From assembly GCA_033283335.1 (NCBI GenBank), contig JAWMQP010000001.1, forward strand, positions 496,001-560,000: a DNA stretch of 64,000 bases, given 5' to 3'. Shown here piece after piece: positions 45,540-53,708 of the stretch. The notes under the pieces are model-generated. The model had not been told where the DNA came from. It did no database searches and saw only the letters and a program-made list of their open reading frames with translations. The stretch's first letter is position 1, and every line of letters starts with the position of its first letter. The stretch is from Pseudomaricurvus sp033283335. Its GTDB lineage: Bacteria > Pseudomonadota > Gammaproteobacteria > Pseudomonadales > Cellvibrionaceae. The position numbers were made by a program, and so were the translations under genes.

Positions 45540-46033
45540 ACTCCACCTGACAAGCCTTTGTGGACCTCCCTGCGCAGGCCTGTGTCGGATTTCAGTTGAT
45601 TACTACACTAATATGCTGTGGGCACGGTCAGCACATGGAACAGGCCGGACGTTGCACAAATAGACAATTATCATCACAAAAAATCACCACAGCAGACTAG
45701 GCAAGTTCGTTTATGTCTATTCCTGTTATATTTTTTTGTTACCAAAAGCCAGCATATAATAATTTTATTTCTATATATATCAGTATGTTAGATGGTTTTT
45801 ATGATTTTTTGCCACACCTGTGTCAGTGTTTCAAAGATAGACATTAGACATTACCATACGACCACCTTATAAAGTCCTGTTTTAAAGGGCTTTTAAGTTG
45901 GCACAAGCTCAGAGACCAGGATCCATACCAGGTCCACAATAGACACACGGATTTCACACTCATGCCAGACCATAGTTCAGCCATGTGGCAGGCACCAAGT
46001 GAAGCCTTAAATTGATAAAGCTGGAAAATAAGT
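45540..46033. promoter_or_regulatory. Regulatory gap with five TAGACA hexamers
   Basis: 494-bp gap between the AraC gene and the carboxylase operon. TAGACA occurs at 45661-45666, 45838-45843, 45845-45850 and 45940-45945 on the plus strand and 45714-45719 on the minus strand; most are preceded by A(A) and followed by A/T. An imperfect direct repeat CCTGTGTCxG-TTTCA occurs near 45580 and 45819. The centre (45720-45800) is very AT rich. No strong sigma70 -10/-35 pair was seen. Confidence 0.55.
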
Positions 46034-47713
46034 ATGACGAACGCGACCAAGCCAGAGGCATCTCTCGTCAATCCCTTCGACGATACTGCAGAAGTAGAAT
46101 TCAGCGTACCGGGTCAGGCCTCTTACGAGCCGGGTCTGTACGAAGAGAACCTGAAAAGCGGCTATGACCTGATTCAACGCCCCCGCAAGGCTGCAGGCGT
46201 TCAGAGCATTGAGCGGCAACACGCCAAAAAGCGGATGACCATCTGGGAGCGTCTCGCCATCCTCACCGACGAAGAGCCTACCGTTCTGTTCCAGAACTGG
46301 GGTAAAAACCTCGACGGCGCCTCTATCGTCACTGCAGTGGTCAAAATCAATGGTCGCGACGTGGCCGTATACGGCCACGACTTCACTGTCCGCGCCGGTT
46401 CCATGGACGCCACTAACGGCAAAAAACTGGCGCGCCTGTTCGAGCTGGCTGGCAAGCGCCGCATCCCGCTGGTGGGCATGAACGATTCGGCCGGTGCTTT
46501 TGTCCCAGCCGGCGTCGGCGGTCTGGACGGCTACGCCGAGGCATTTACCGCGCTGCGGAAAATCAGTGGTGTAGTACCTTCCATTATGTGCATGTTTGGC
46601 TTTAACGCCGGCGGTGGCTCCTATCTGCCGCGTCAAGGCAGTTTCCTGATTCAACCGAACGAGACATTCTTTGGCCTGACCGGTCCCGGCGTGGTGAAAT
46701 CGGTACTGGGTGAAGATGTGACCCCCGACGAGCTGGGCGGTCCCGGGGTTCACAGCCAATCCGGTGTCACTGACTTTGTCGTGCCGGACGAAGTGGCGGC
46801 GTTGCGCAAAGTGAAATCCCTGCTGAACTACCTGCCGAACAACAATGCCGAACTGGCCCCATTCCAACCCACCTCGGATCCACTGGACCGCAAGACCTGG
46901 GATGTGGACATTCTGTTGAAGAAAGCCTTTAACTCGCCCAGCGGTTTCAACACCCCACTGGATGTCAGCATCATCATTCAGCAGATCTGCGACCACGGCG
47001 ACTTCATGGAAATTCAGCCGGACAGAGCCCGCAACACCGTTTGCGCCCTGGGTCGCATGGGCGGCAATGTGGTGGGTTTTGTGGCCAATAACTCTGCGGT
47101 TTCCTCGGGCCAGATCGATATCGATGCAGCTCTGAAAAATGCCCGCTTTATCCGCTTCTGCAACCTGTACAACATTCCCATCATTTTTATGGAAGACACC
47201 ACCGGCTTCCTGCCCGGCCGTGAACAGGAAGCTGGCGGGATTGTCCAGGCTGGCCGCGCCATGCTGGATGCCATTATTGACCTGCGTACGCCGCGCTTCC
47301 TGGTGATCATCCGCAACGCCTTTGGTGGCGCCTACGCCTCCTACAACAACTACCCCACTGGCGCTGATTTCGTCTGTGCCCTGCCCTCGACACGTGCGGC
47401 GGTGATGGGACCGGCGGGAGTGGAATTTGTCTACAAAGACGAAGTCAAAAAAATTCGTGCCAGCGTCAAAAAACGCCTGGCAGCCGGCGAACCTGAAGCC
47501 GAGGTGCTGGCTTGGCAAGCCGCTCAGGATAAAGCGCTGAAAGACCGCTACGAAGCGGAACTGATGAACCCCAACGAAGCCCTGAGCCTGGGCTCTATTT
47601 CTCAAATTGTGATGCCTTCTGATCTGCGCGACGTGCTGTGTAAACAAATGGATTTCCACTTGAGCCATTACACACCTGAGCCATTCGCCGGACCGCAGCG
47701 TGAGTTCCACTAA
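46034..47713 (+). CDS. Acyl-CoA carboxylase carboxyltransferase subunit (propionyl-CoA type)
   Basis: 559-residue carboxyltransferase beta subunit. Two crotonase-like halves are seen: RIPLVGMNDSAGAFVPAGVG and GVVPSIMCMFGFNAGGGSYLPRQGSF in the first, and CNLYNIPIIFMEDTTGFLPG with FGGAYASYNNYPTGADFV in the second. It should transfer CO2 from carboxybiotin to propionyl-CoA (or a related acyl-CoA), making methylmalonyl-CoA. It is about 40-50 residues longer than typical PccB. It is first in the operon, with the biotin subunit, epimerase and mutase following. Confidence 0.88.
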   Translation: MTNATKPEASLVNPFDDTAEVEFSVPGQASYEPGLYEENLKSGYDLIQRPRKAAGVQSIERQHAKKRMTIWERLAILTDEEPTVLFQNWGKNLDGASIVTAVVKINGRDVAVYGHDFTVRAGSMDATNGKKLARLFELAGKRRIPLVGMNDSAGAFVPAGVGGLDGYAEAFTALRKISGVVPSIMCMFGFNAGGGSYLPRQGSFLIQPNETFFGLTGPGVVKSVLGEDVTPDELGGPGVHSQSGVTDFVVPDEVAALRKVKSLLNYLPNNNAELAPFQPTSDPLDRKTWDVDILLKKAFNSPSGFNTPLDVSIIIQQICDHGDFMEIQPDRARNTVCALGRMGGNVVGFVANNSAVSSGQIDIDAALKNARFIRFCNLYNIPIIFMEDTTGFLPGREQEAGGIVQAGRAMLDAIIDLRTPRFLVIIRNAFGGAYASYNNYPTGADFVCALPSTRAAVMGPAGVEFVYKDEVKKIRASVKKRLAAGEPEAEVLAWQAAQDKALKDRYEAELMNPNEALSLGSISQIVMPSDLRDVLCKQMDFHLSHYTPEPFAGPQREFH

Positions 47714-47763
47714 GCGCTGCCCGATTAGGCATAGAATCAAACAAATTTTAAGAGGCTAGAGCC

Positions 47764-50646
47764 GTGACACAGAGCAACACCTATTACCTGAACAACCCGT
47801 TGATTCACAGCGATCGTCGTCTGGGCGACACCAGCTCCGAGTGGGTGAAAAGTTTTGACTGCACCCACATGCGCCCCCTCATTATCTGCCGTGGCCCGAT
47901 TCGCAAAGAAGCCATGGATGTGTTCGATGAGATGGGCATCGACAGCTACGGCATTCTGCTGTCGGAAAAAGACTCCATCGTTTACCAGAATGCGCTGGCC
48001 CCCGAGCTGCGCAAACTGACCGATCCCAACCGTGTGCACCGGGTGCCCGACTACACCGGCGCCAACAAAGAAGAGCGTGCCCAGCGCATCAAGCAGATCG
48101 TCAACATTGCCAAAAGCAATGGCTACAATTCCATTTTTGCCGGCTATGGCTTTATGTCGGAAGACGCCGAAATGGTTGAGGCCATGGAAGAAGCTGGACT
48201 TAACTTTATCGGCCCCTGCTCCTTCACCCAGAAATCCGCCGGCATGAAAGACCAGGCCAAGCGCACCGCGCTGGAAACCGGCGTTTCCGTCACCCCCGGT
48301 GTCAACAACGCTACCAGCCTGGCCCTGTTTGCCAAATACGGCAAAGACGGTCTGGAGCAATGCGCCAAGGACAACAATCTGAACGTTGACTTTACCGCCT
48401 GCAAAGACGATGAAGAAAAAGCCCTGGCGCTACTGGCTGCCTCCTACGATGCCGGTATCGACATTATTGACGCCAGTGACATTGGCGCGGCGCTGCAGGT
48501 TGAAGCCAAGCGCATGCTGACGGAAAAACCCAACAACCGCTTCCGTCTGAAAGCCATTGCCGGTGGTGGCGGTAAAGGTCAGCGCATTCTGCAATCTGCC
48601 AACTCTTACGACGGTGCCAGCCTCGAAGAAAAAGTGGAAAAAGCCGCGGCTAAAGTGCCCTCGCTGGTACTGGAATGCTTGATCGAACTGAAAACCAACG
48701 GTGTCGGCGACAACAAAAACGTCCTCATCGAAATGAACATCGAAACCACCCGCCACCAGGAAATCCAGGTAGTGGGTAATGGTGAATGGTGCATGACCAT
48801 GGGCGGTCGTGACTGTTCCCTGCAGATGCACGAACAGAAGCTGCTGGAAGTTTCCGTCACCGAAGAAGAGCTGCAGGCAGCCATTGAGGTTGCTACCCAA
48901 GCGGGCAAAACCGCAGAAGCCAAGCAGCTGCAACAGGACCTGGTGATCCTGCAGCGCATGGAACACGAAGGCGCCGTATTCGGCGAGGCGGTAAAACTGG
49001 ACTCTGTCGGCACTTTTGAATGTATTGTGGATGGCGAATCCCACTATTTCATGGAAATGAATACCCGTATTCAGGTGGAACACCGGGTTACCGAACTGTG
49101 CTACAACCTGAAGTTCACCAACCCCGACAACGTCGATGACTTTTTTGTCGCCGAATCGCTGGTGGAAGTCATGGTATTGCTGGCCGCGCACGGTCCGCGC
49201 CTGCCCAAGCCCGAACGCCAGGTTCGCTCCGTCAGCTCCGTAGAAGCGCGCATGAACGCCACCAACCAGGCGTTGCAACCACACGCCGGCGGCGTGATTG
49301 AAAACTGGTCCAACGCGATTGAAGGTGAAATCCGTGACGACCAGGGCATCAGTATGCACAACCCGGACACCGATGTGTTCATGAAGTACCATCTGGCCGG
49401 TGCCTATGACTCCAACATCGCCCTGCTGCTGACCATTGGCAACGACCGCACCACCACCTACGAGCGCATGGCCGAAATCCTGCGCGTCACCGAACTGCGC
49501 GGCAAAGACCTGGCCACCAACCTGGAATTCCACTATGGCCTGGTGAACTGGTTCCTCGGCAACAACATCAATGCACGCCCGACCACTCGCTTTATCGTGC
49601 CCTACCTGACCGCGGTCGGTCTGCTGAAGCAAACCGCCAACAACCTGAACCTGGATTATGCCTACCAGCAGGTGTGCAAGCGCGCTCTGGCAGCGGTAGA
49701 GGAGGACGCCAGACCCGCCCTGCAAGCCGTGCTGCAGCGCAAACAACTGCTGCTCACCAGACCGGTCGAAATCCTGCTGGCCGAGCCCCACATCCTGGCC
49801 GGTTGGCTCAGCATTAATCGGCACAATTTCACTGTCGACAGTGAGCAGGTCAGCTGGAAAGCCAACCCGGTTCGCATCCTGGCCGAGACTTATCACTTCC
49901 TCAATATGGACTACTGTGAGCAAAAGCCTGCCGCCAGCATGATCTGGGATCACGACAATGAGATCCTGTCCCAGGCCATCTCTTTTTACGACACCCTGGA
50001 AGACAAGCTGGGTACTCACGACTTCGCCGCGATCGAAACGGCACTTGAGGGAAGTGCACCAGCGGGCGTCACAGACGAACAATGGCAAGCGGCACGTGCG
50101 GCTCACGTCGGCTACCAGGCCGGCAGCGACATTCTCAGCCTGCTGCCCTTCATCGCCAACAGCACTGACTTCTTCGATCTGAAAGTGAACGAAGACCTGA
50201 GCATCCATATTCCTGAAAAACTGCTCGACGGTGACCTGCAGACCACCATGTCCAAAGTGCTGGTGCCACCACCGGTGGCCAAGTCCGATGAAATTCTGGC
50301 GCCTACCGGCGGCATGTTCTACTCCTGTGAAGCACCCGGTATGCCGCCATTTGTTGAAGTCGGCAGCCACTTTGACGCCGGTCAACCGCTGTACATCATC
50401 GAAGTGATGAAGATGTTCAACAAAATCAATGCACCCTTCTCCGGCACCATTGACGAAATTCTGGTGGGCGACGACGGCGCCATCATCAAGAAAGGCCAGC
50501 CGCTGTACAAAATCACACCGGATGAAAAAGTGGTGGTGGAATCTGAAGAAGAAATTCAGGCTCGCCGTCAGGCCAGCACCGATCAGTTTCTGGCAAGCCT
50601 GGCTCCCAGCAGTGCTGGTAAAGCCAAAGTCGCCGCCGAAGCCTAA
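47764..50646 (+). CDS. Divergent biotin carboxylase-biotin carrier fusion
   Basis: 960 residues, much larger than typical PccA (about 660). Biotin carboxylase features: FIGP (148-151), the glycine-rich ATP loop GGGGKGQR (267-274), TTRHQEIQVVGN, RDCSLQ, and EMNTRIQVEHRVTE (431-444). Compared with the classic enzyme there are about 70 extra residues before the glycine loop and a 40-residue insert near 365-405, and the usual VEHPVTE reads VEHRVTE. A 290-residue middle region (about 550-840) is not recognised. The C-terminal carrier domain has EVMKM, with Lys883 as the biotin site. GTG start with AGAGG upstream. It pairs with the preceding carboxyltransferase. Confidence 0.86.
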   Translation: MTQSNTYYLNNPLIHSDRRLGDTSSEWVKSFDCTHMRPLIICRGPIRKEAMDVFDEMGIDSYGILLSEKDSIVYQNALAPELRKLTDPNRVHRVPDYTGANKEERAQRIKQIVNIAKSNGYNSIFAGYGFMSEDAEMVEAMEEAGLNFIGPCSFTQKSAGMKDQAKRTALETGVSVTPGVNNATSLALFAKYGKDGLEQCAKDNNLNVDFTACKDDEEKALALLAASYDAGIDIIDASDIGAALQVEAKRMLTEKPNNRFRLKAIAGGGGKGQRILQSANSYDGASLEEKVEKAAAKVPSLVLECLIELKTNGVGDNKNVLIEMNIETTRHQEIQVVGNGEWCMTMGGRDCSLQMHEQKLLEVSVTEEELQAAIEVATQAGKTAEAKQLQQDLVILQRMEHEGAVFGEAVKLDSVGTFECIVDGESHYFMEMNTRIQVEHRVTELCYNLKFTNPDNVDDFFVAESLVEVMVLLAAHGPRLPKPERQVRSVSSVEARMNATNQALQPHAGGVIENWSNAIEGEIRDDQGISMHNPDTDVFMKYHLAGAYDSNIALLLTIGNDRTTTYERMAEILRVTELRGKDLATNLEFHYGLVNWFLGNNINARPTTRFIVPYLTAVGLLKQTANNLNLDYAYQQVCKRALAAVEEDARPALQAVLQRKQLLLTRPVEILLAEPHILAGWLSINRHNFTVDSEQVSWKANPVRILAETYHFLNMDYCEQKPAASMIWDHDNEILSQAISFYDTLEDKLGTHDFAAIETALEGSAPAGVTDEQWQAARAAHVGYQAGSDILSLLPFIANSTDFFDLKVNEDLSIHIPEKLLDGDLQTTMSKVLVPPPVAKSDEILAPTGGMFYSCEAPGMPPFVEVGSHFDAGQPLYIIEVMKMFNKINAPFSGTIDEILVGDDGAIIKKGQPLYKITPDEKVVVESEEEIQARRQASTDQFLASLAPSSAGKAKVAAEA

Positions 50647-50658
50647 GAGGATAAACAC

Positions 50659-51069
50659 ATGATTGTTGCACTGGATCATATCGCCATTGCCGTTCCGGAT
50701 CTGGAAAAGGCCATCAAGCGATTCATGGAAGACTTCGGCCTGCCCTACAAGGGCAGCGAAGATGTGGAAGCTGCCAAAACCAGCACGGCTTTTTTCCCGC
50801 TGCCGGAAACCAGCATCGAGCTGGTTCACCCGTTGCGCGGTGAAGGCCCGATTGCCGGTTACCTGGAAAAGAAAGGTGGCGGTCTCCATCACCTGTGTTT
50901 CCGCACCGATGACATCGAAGCCGATGTGGCCCGCCTGAAGGAAAAAGGCTATCAATTCCTGTCAGAAGCACCGACGCTGGGTGCTCATAACTGCAAGGTG
51001 ATTTTCATTCACCCGAAAAGTTGTGATGGCGTACTGATCGAACTGAATGAGCCTCAGGAAGACCATTAA
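50659..51069 (+). CDS. mce: Methylmalonyl-CoA epimerase
   Basis: 136-residue glyoxalase-fold enzyme converting (S)- to (R)-methylmalonyl-CoA. Metal ligands are visible: His in LDHIAIAVPDLEKAI, His in GGGLHHLCFRTDDI and Glu in GVLIELNEP. It lies 12 bp after the biotin subunit with GAGGA upstream, between the carboxylase that makes its substrate and the mutase that uses its product. Confidence 0.93.
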   Translation: MIVALDHIAIAVPDLEKAIKRFMEDFGLPYKGSEDVEAAKTSTAFFPLPETSIELVHPLRGEGPIAGYLEKKGGGLHHLCFRTDDIEADVARLKEKGYQFLSEAPTLGAHNCKVIFIHPKSCDGVLIELNEPQEDH

Positions 51070-51111
51070 AGTTAATACACTTTATTTGAGTTGAAAGACT
51101 GTAGACAGCAA

Positions 51112-51130
51112 GGCCAGTTGATCACTGGCC
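51112..51130. other. Intercistronic hairpin before the mutase gene
   Basis: GGCCAGT (51112-51118) pairs with ACTGGCC (51124-51130), loop of 5, no T tract. It lies in the 85-bp gap between mce and the mutase, and another TAGACA (51102-51107) sits just before it. It may be an mRNA processing or stability element. Confidence 0.5.
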
Positions 51131-51154
51131 ACTGGATGACGACGAGAAAACACT

Positions 51155-53296
51155 ATGTCTGACAAAAAACCGACTTACGCCGAGTGGGCTGACCTGGCCA
51201 CCAAGCAAACCAAAGGCCTGACCCCCGAGGACCTGACCTGGCACACGCCCGAAGGTATCGACATCAAGCCGCTGTACACCAAGGCCGATGTGGAAAATCT
51301 GGAAAACACCGACACCTTCCCGGGTATGGCCCCTTACGTGCGCGGCCCCATGGCCACCATGTACGCCGGTCGTCCCTGGACCATTCGTCAGTACGCCGGC
51401 TTTTCCACCGCCGAGGAATCCAACGCCTTCTATCGCAAGAACCTGGCCGCTGGCGCCCAGGGTGTTTCCGTGGCATTTGACCTGGCCACTCACCGGGGTT
51501 ACGACTCGGATCATCCCCGCGTCTCTGGCGACGTGGGCAAGGCCGGTGTGGCAATTGATTCCGTGGAAGACATGAAGATCCTGTTCGACGGCATTCCACT
51601 GGATCAGGTCTCCGTCTCCATGACCATGAACGGCGCGGTACTGCCCATCCTGGCCAACTACATCATTGCCGCTGAAGAGCAAGGCGTCAGCCAGGACAAG
51701 CTGGCCGGCACCATCCAGAACGACATCCTGAAAGAGTTCATGGTGCGCAACACCTATATCTACCCACCTGCGCCCTCCATGAAAATCATCGGCGACATCA
51801 TTGGCTACACCTCGCAGCACATGCCGAAGTTCAACTCCATTTCCATCTCTGGCTACCACATCCAGGAAGCCGGTGCCGATGCGGCTTTGGAACTGGCCTA
51901 CACCCTGTCCGACGGCCGCGAATACGTGCGTACCGCGCTGGCCGCTGGCCTGGACGTGGACGCCTTCGCCCCACGCCTGTCGTTCTTCTGGGGCATTTCC
52001 ATGAACTTCTACATGGAAATCGCCAAGCTGCGTGCGGGTCGACTGCTGTGGAACCGCATCATGAGCGAGTTCGGACCCAAGAACCCGAAATCGTCTATGC
52101 TGCGCACCCACTCGCAAACTTCCGGCTGGTCACTGACCGAGCAGGATCCCTACAACAACGTGGTGCGCACCACCATCGAAGCCATGGCAGCGGTCTTCGG
52201 CGGTACCCAGTCGCTGCACACCAATGCCCTCGACGAAGCGGTGGCCCTGCCGACCGAGTTCTCAGCCCGTATTGCCCGTAACACCCAGATCATCATCCAG
52301 GAAGAAACCGGCATTACTCAGGTGGCTGATCCCTGGGGTGGCTCCTATATGATGGAATCCCTGACTCAGGAAATCGCCGACAAGGCCTGGGAACTGATCG
52401 AGGAAATTGAAGAGAACGGCGGCATGGCCAAAGCCATTGAAGCCGGCCTGCCGAAACTGCGCATCGAAGAATCCGCCGCCAAGAAACAGGCTCGTATTGA
52501 TCGCGGCGAAGATGTGATCGTCGGCGTCAACAAATACGTGCTCGACAAGGAAGACGATCTGGATATCCTGGAGGTGGACAACGTCCGTGTCCGCGACGCC
52601 CAGATCGCGCACCTGCAAAAATTGCGAGCTGAGCGCGACAATGACGCGGTTAAGCAAGCCCTGGCCGACATTACTGAAGCTGCCCGCTCCGGCGAAGGCA
52701 ACCTGTTGGACCTGTCCGTCAAAGCCGCACGCCTTCGCGCTACCGTTGGGGAGATCTCGGACGCCATGGAAGAAATCTTTGGTCGCTACAATGCCGAAGC
52801 CCGCACCATTTCCGGGGTCTATGGTGCCCCCTATGAAGACGATGCCGACTGGCAGGCCATCAAGTCTGACATCGAAGCGTTCGAAAGCGAGCAAGGCCGT
52901 CGCCCGCGCATGCTGGTCTGCAAAATGGGCCAGGACGGACATGACCGTGGCGCGAAAGTGATCGCCACCGCCTTTGCCGATGTGGGCTTTGATATCGACC
53001 TCTCCCCCATGTTCTCGACGCCGGAAGAAGTGGCCAAACAAGCGGTTGAGAATGACGTGCACGTGGTGGGCGTTTCTTCCCAAGCCGCGGGTCACAAGAC
53101 GCTGGTGCCCGAGCTGATTCAGGAGCTGAAGAAACAAGGTGCTGATGACATTATCGTGGTTGCCGGGGGCGTGATTCCCAAACAAGACTACGACTACCTC
53201 TACAACGCTGGCGTCAAAGGCATTTTTGGTCCTGGCACTAAAATTCCGGTCTCGGCCCGCAAAGTATTGGACGAAGTCCGTAAAGCCAGTAGCTAA
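51155..53296 (+). CDS. Methylmalonyl-CoA mutase, single-chain
   Basis: 713-residue adenosylcobalamin enzyme converting (R)-methylmalonyl-CoA to succinyl-CoA. Substrate barrel in the first 480 residues (PGMAPYVRGPMATMYAGRPW, AFDLATHRGYDSDHPRV, ISGYHIQEAGADA, RTHSQTSGWSLTEQDPYNN). The C-terminal B12 domain has DGHDRG (Asp594, His596, Gly599), the lower-ligand motif DxHxxG, then GVSSQAAGHKTLVPEL. One polypeptide carries both parts, as in the ScpA/homodimeric type. A terminator follows before meaB. Confidence 0.95.
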   Translation: MSDKKPTYAEWADLATKQTKGLTPEDLTWHTPEGIDIKPLYTKADVENLENTDTFPGMAPYVRGPMATMYAGRPWTIRQYAGFSTAEESNAFYRKNLAAGAQGVSVAFDLATHRGYDSDHPRVSGDVGKAGVAIDSVEDMKILFDGIPLDQVSVSMTMNGAVLPILANYIIAAEEQGVSQDKLAGTIQNDILKEFMVRNTYIYPPAPSMKIIGDIIGYTSQHMPKFNSISISGYHIQEAGADAALELAYTLSDGREYVRTALAAGLDVDAFAPRLSFFWGISMNFYMEIAKLRAGRLLWNRIMSEFGPKNPKSSMLRTHSQTSGWSLTEQDPYNNVVRTTIEAMAAVFGGTQSLHTNALDEAVALPTEFSARIARNTQIIIQEETGITQVADPWGGSYMMESLTQEIADKAWELIEEIEENGGMAKAIEAGLPKLRIEESAAKKQARIDRGEDVIVGVNKYVLDKEDDLDILEVDNVRVRDAQIAHLQKLRAERDNDAVKQALADITEAARSGEGNLLDLSVKAARLRATVGEISDAMEEIFGRYNAEARTISGVYGAPYEDDADWQAIKSDIEAFESEQGRRPRMLVCKMGQDGHDRGAKVIATAFADVGFDIDLSPMFSTPEEVAKQAVENDVHVVGVSSQAAGHKTLVPELIQELKKQGADDIIVVAGGVIPKQDYDYLYNAGVKGIFGPGTKIPVSARKVLDEVRKASS

Positions 53297-53362
53297 TCTG
53301 GCACATACAGACAATGGATTCCGGGTTTAGCCCAGAACCCAAAACAGTTGCTGTACTAAGCT

Positions 53363-53386
53363 TGCCCCCTCTGGGGGCATTTTTTA
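53363..53386 (+). terminator. Intrinsic terminator after the mutase
   Basis: TGCCCCC (53363-53369) pairs with GGGGGCA (53373-53379), loop of 3, followed by six or more T. It separates the mutase from meaB. Confidence 0.9.
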
Positions 53387-53427
53387 TGCTCTATTTATGA
53401 GACGTTGGCACGATGTATTGGGAGAGG

Positions 53428-53522
53428 ACGGGTAAAGCCTTTGCTGGCCCTCAACGGCCAGGACGGCCGTTGCGGAGCGTCGCATGGATGCGCTCGAGCG
53501 TGCCAGCAAAGGTTTTACCCGT
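53428..53522. repeat. 95-bp palindromic element 1
   Basis: Outer arms 53428-53448 and 53502-53522 match at 20 of 21 positions (core GGGTAAA-CCTTTGCTGGC). Inside are a perfect 8-bp hairpin CAACGGCC/GGCCGTTG (53452-53459 and 53465-53472), CGCAT/ATGCG, and CGCTCGAGCG (53491-53500). No coding frame of quality crosses it. Confidence 0.88.
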
Positions 53523-53567
53523 TCTCGTGGCACACATGAAGCGGATTATATTAAGTGCCAGGCTGAA

Positions 53568-53662
53568 AGCGGTGCTTGTCCTCGTGACACGCCGTAAATA
53601 CATCCCTGTAGGCTCGCTGCCGCCATCCCTGGCGGCAGACGGTCACGAGGACAAGCACCGCT
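53568..53662. repeat. 95-bp palindromic element 2
   Basis: Outer arms 53568-53588 and 53642-53662 are perfect 21-bp inverted copies (AGCGGTGCTTGTCCTCGTGAC type). Inside is a perfect 9-bp hairpin CTGCCGCCA/TGGCGGCAG with loop TCCC. It is 45 bp from element 1 and has exactly the same length and nested design, but different sequence. It resembles dispersed REP-like elements. Confidence 0.9.
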
Positions 53663-53708
53663 CCCAGCCCCAAACAGTGTGCCAACCTTCAATGTTAATG
53701 AGAGTGCT

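Noticed and set aside
46007..47740. 577-codon open frame antisense to the carboxyltransferase gene
   Set aside because: Antisense shadow of a clearly recognisable gene with the same compositional signature.
48430..50955. 841-codon open frame antisense to the biotin carboxylase gene
   Set aside because: It mirrors the high third-position GC of the real gene. The translation is rich in Phe, His, Gln and Gly with no domain, and it spans two real genes and their junction.
52262..53314. 350-codon open frame antisense to the mutase gene
   Set aside because: Antisense shadow of the cobalamin domain region.
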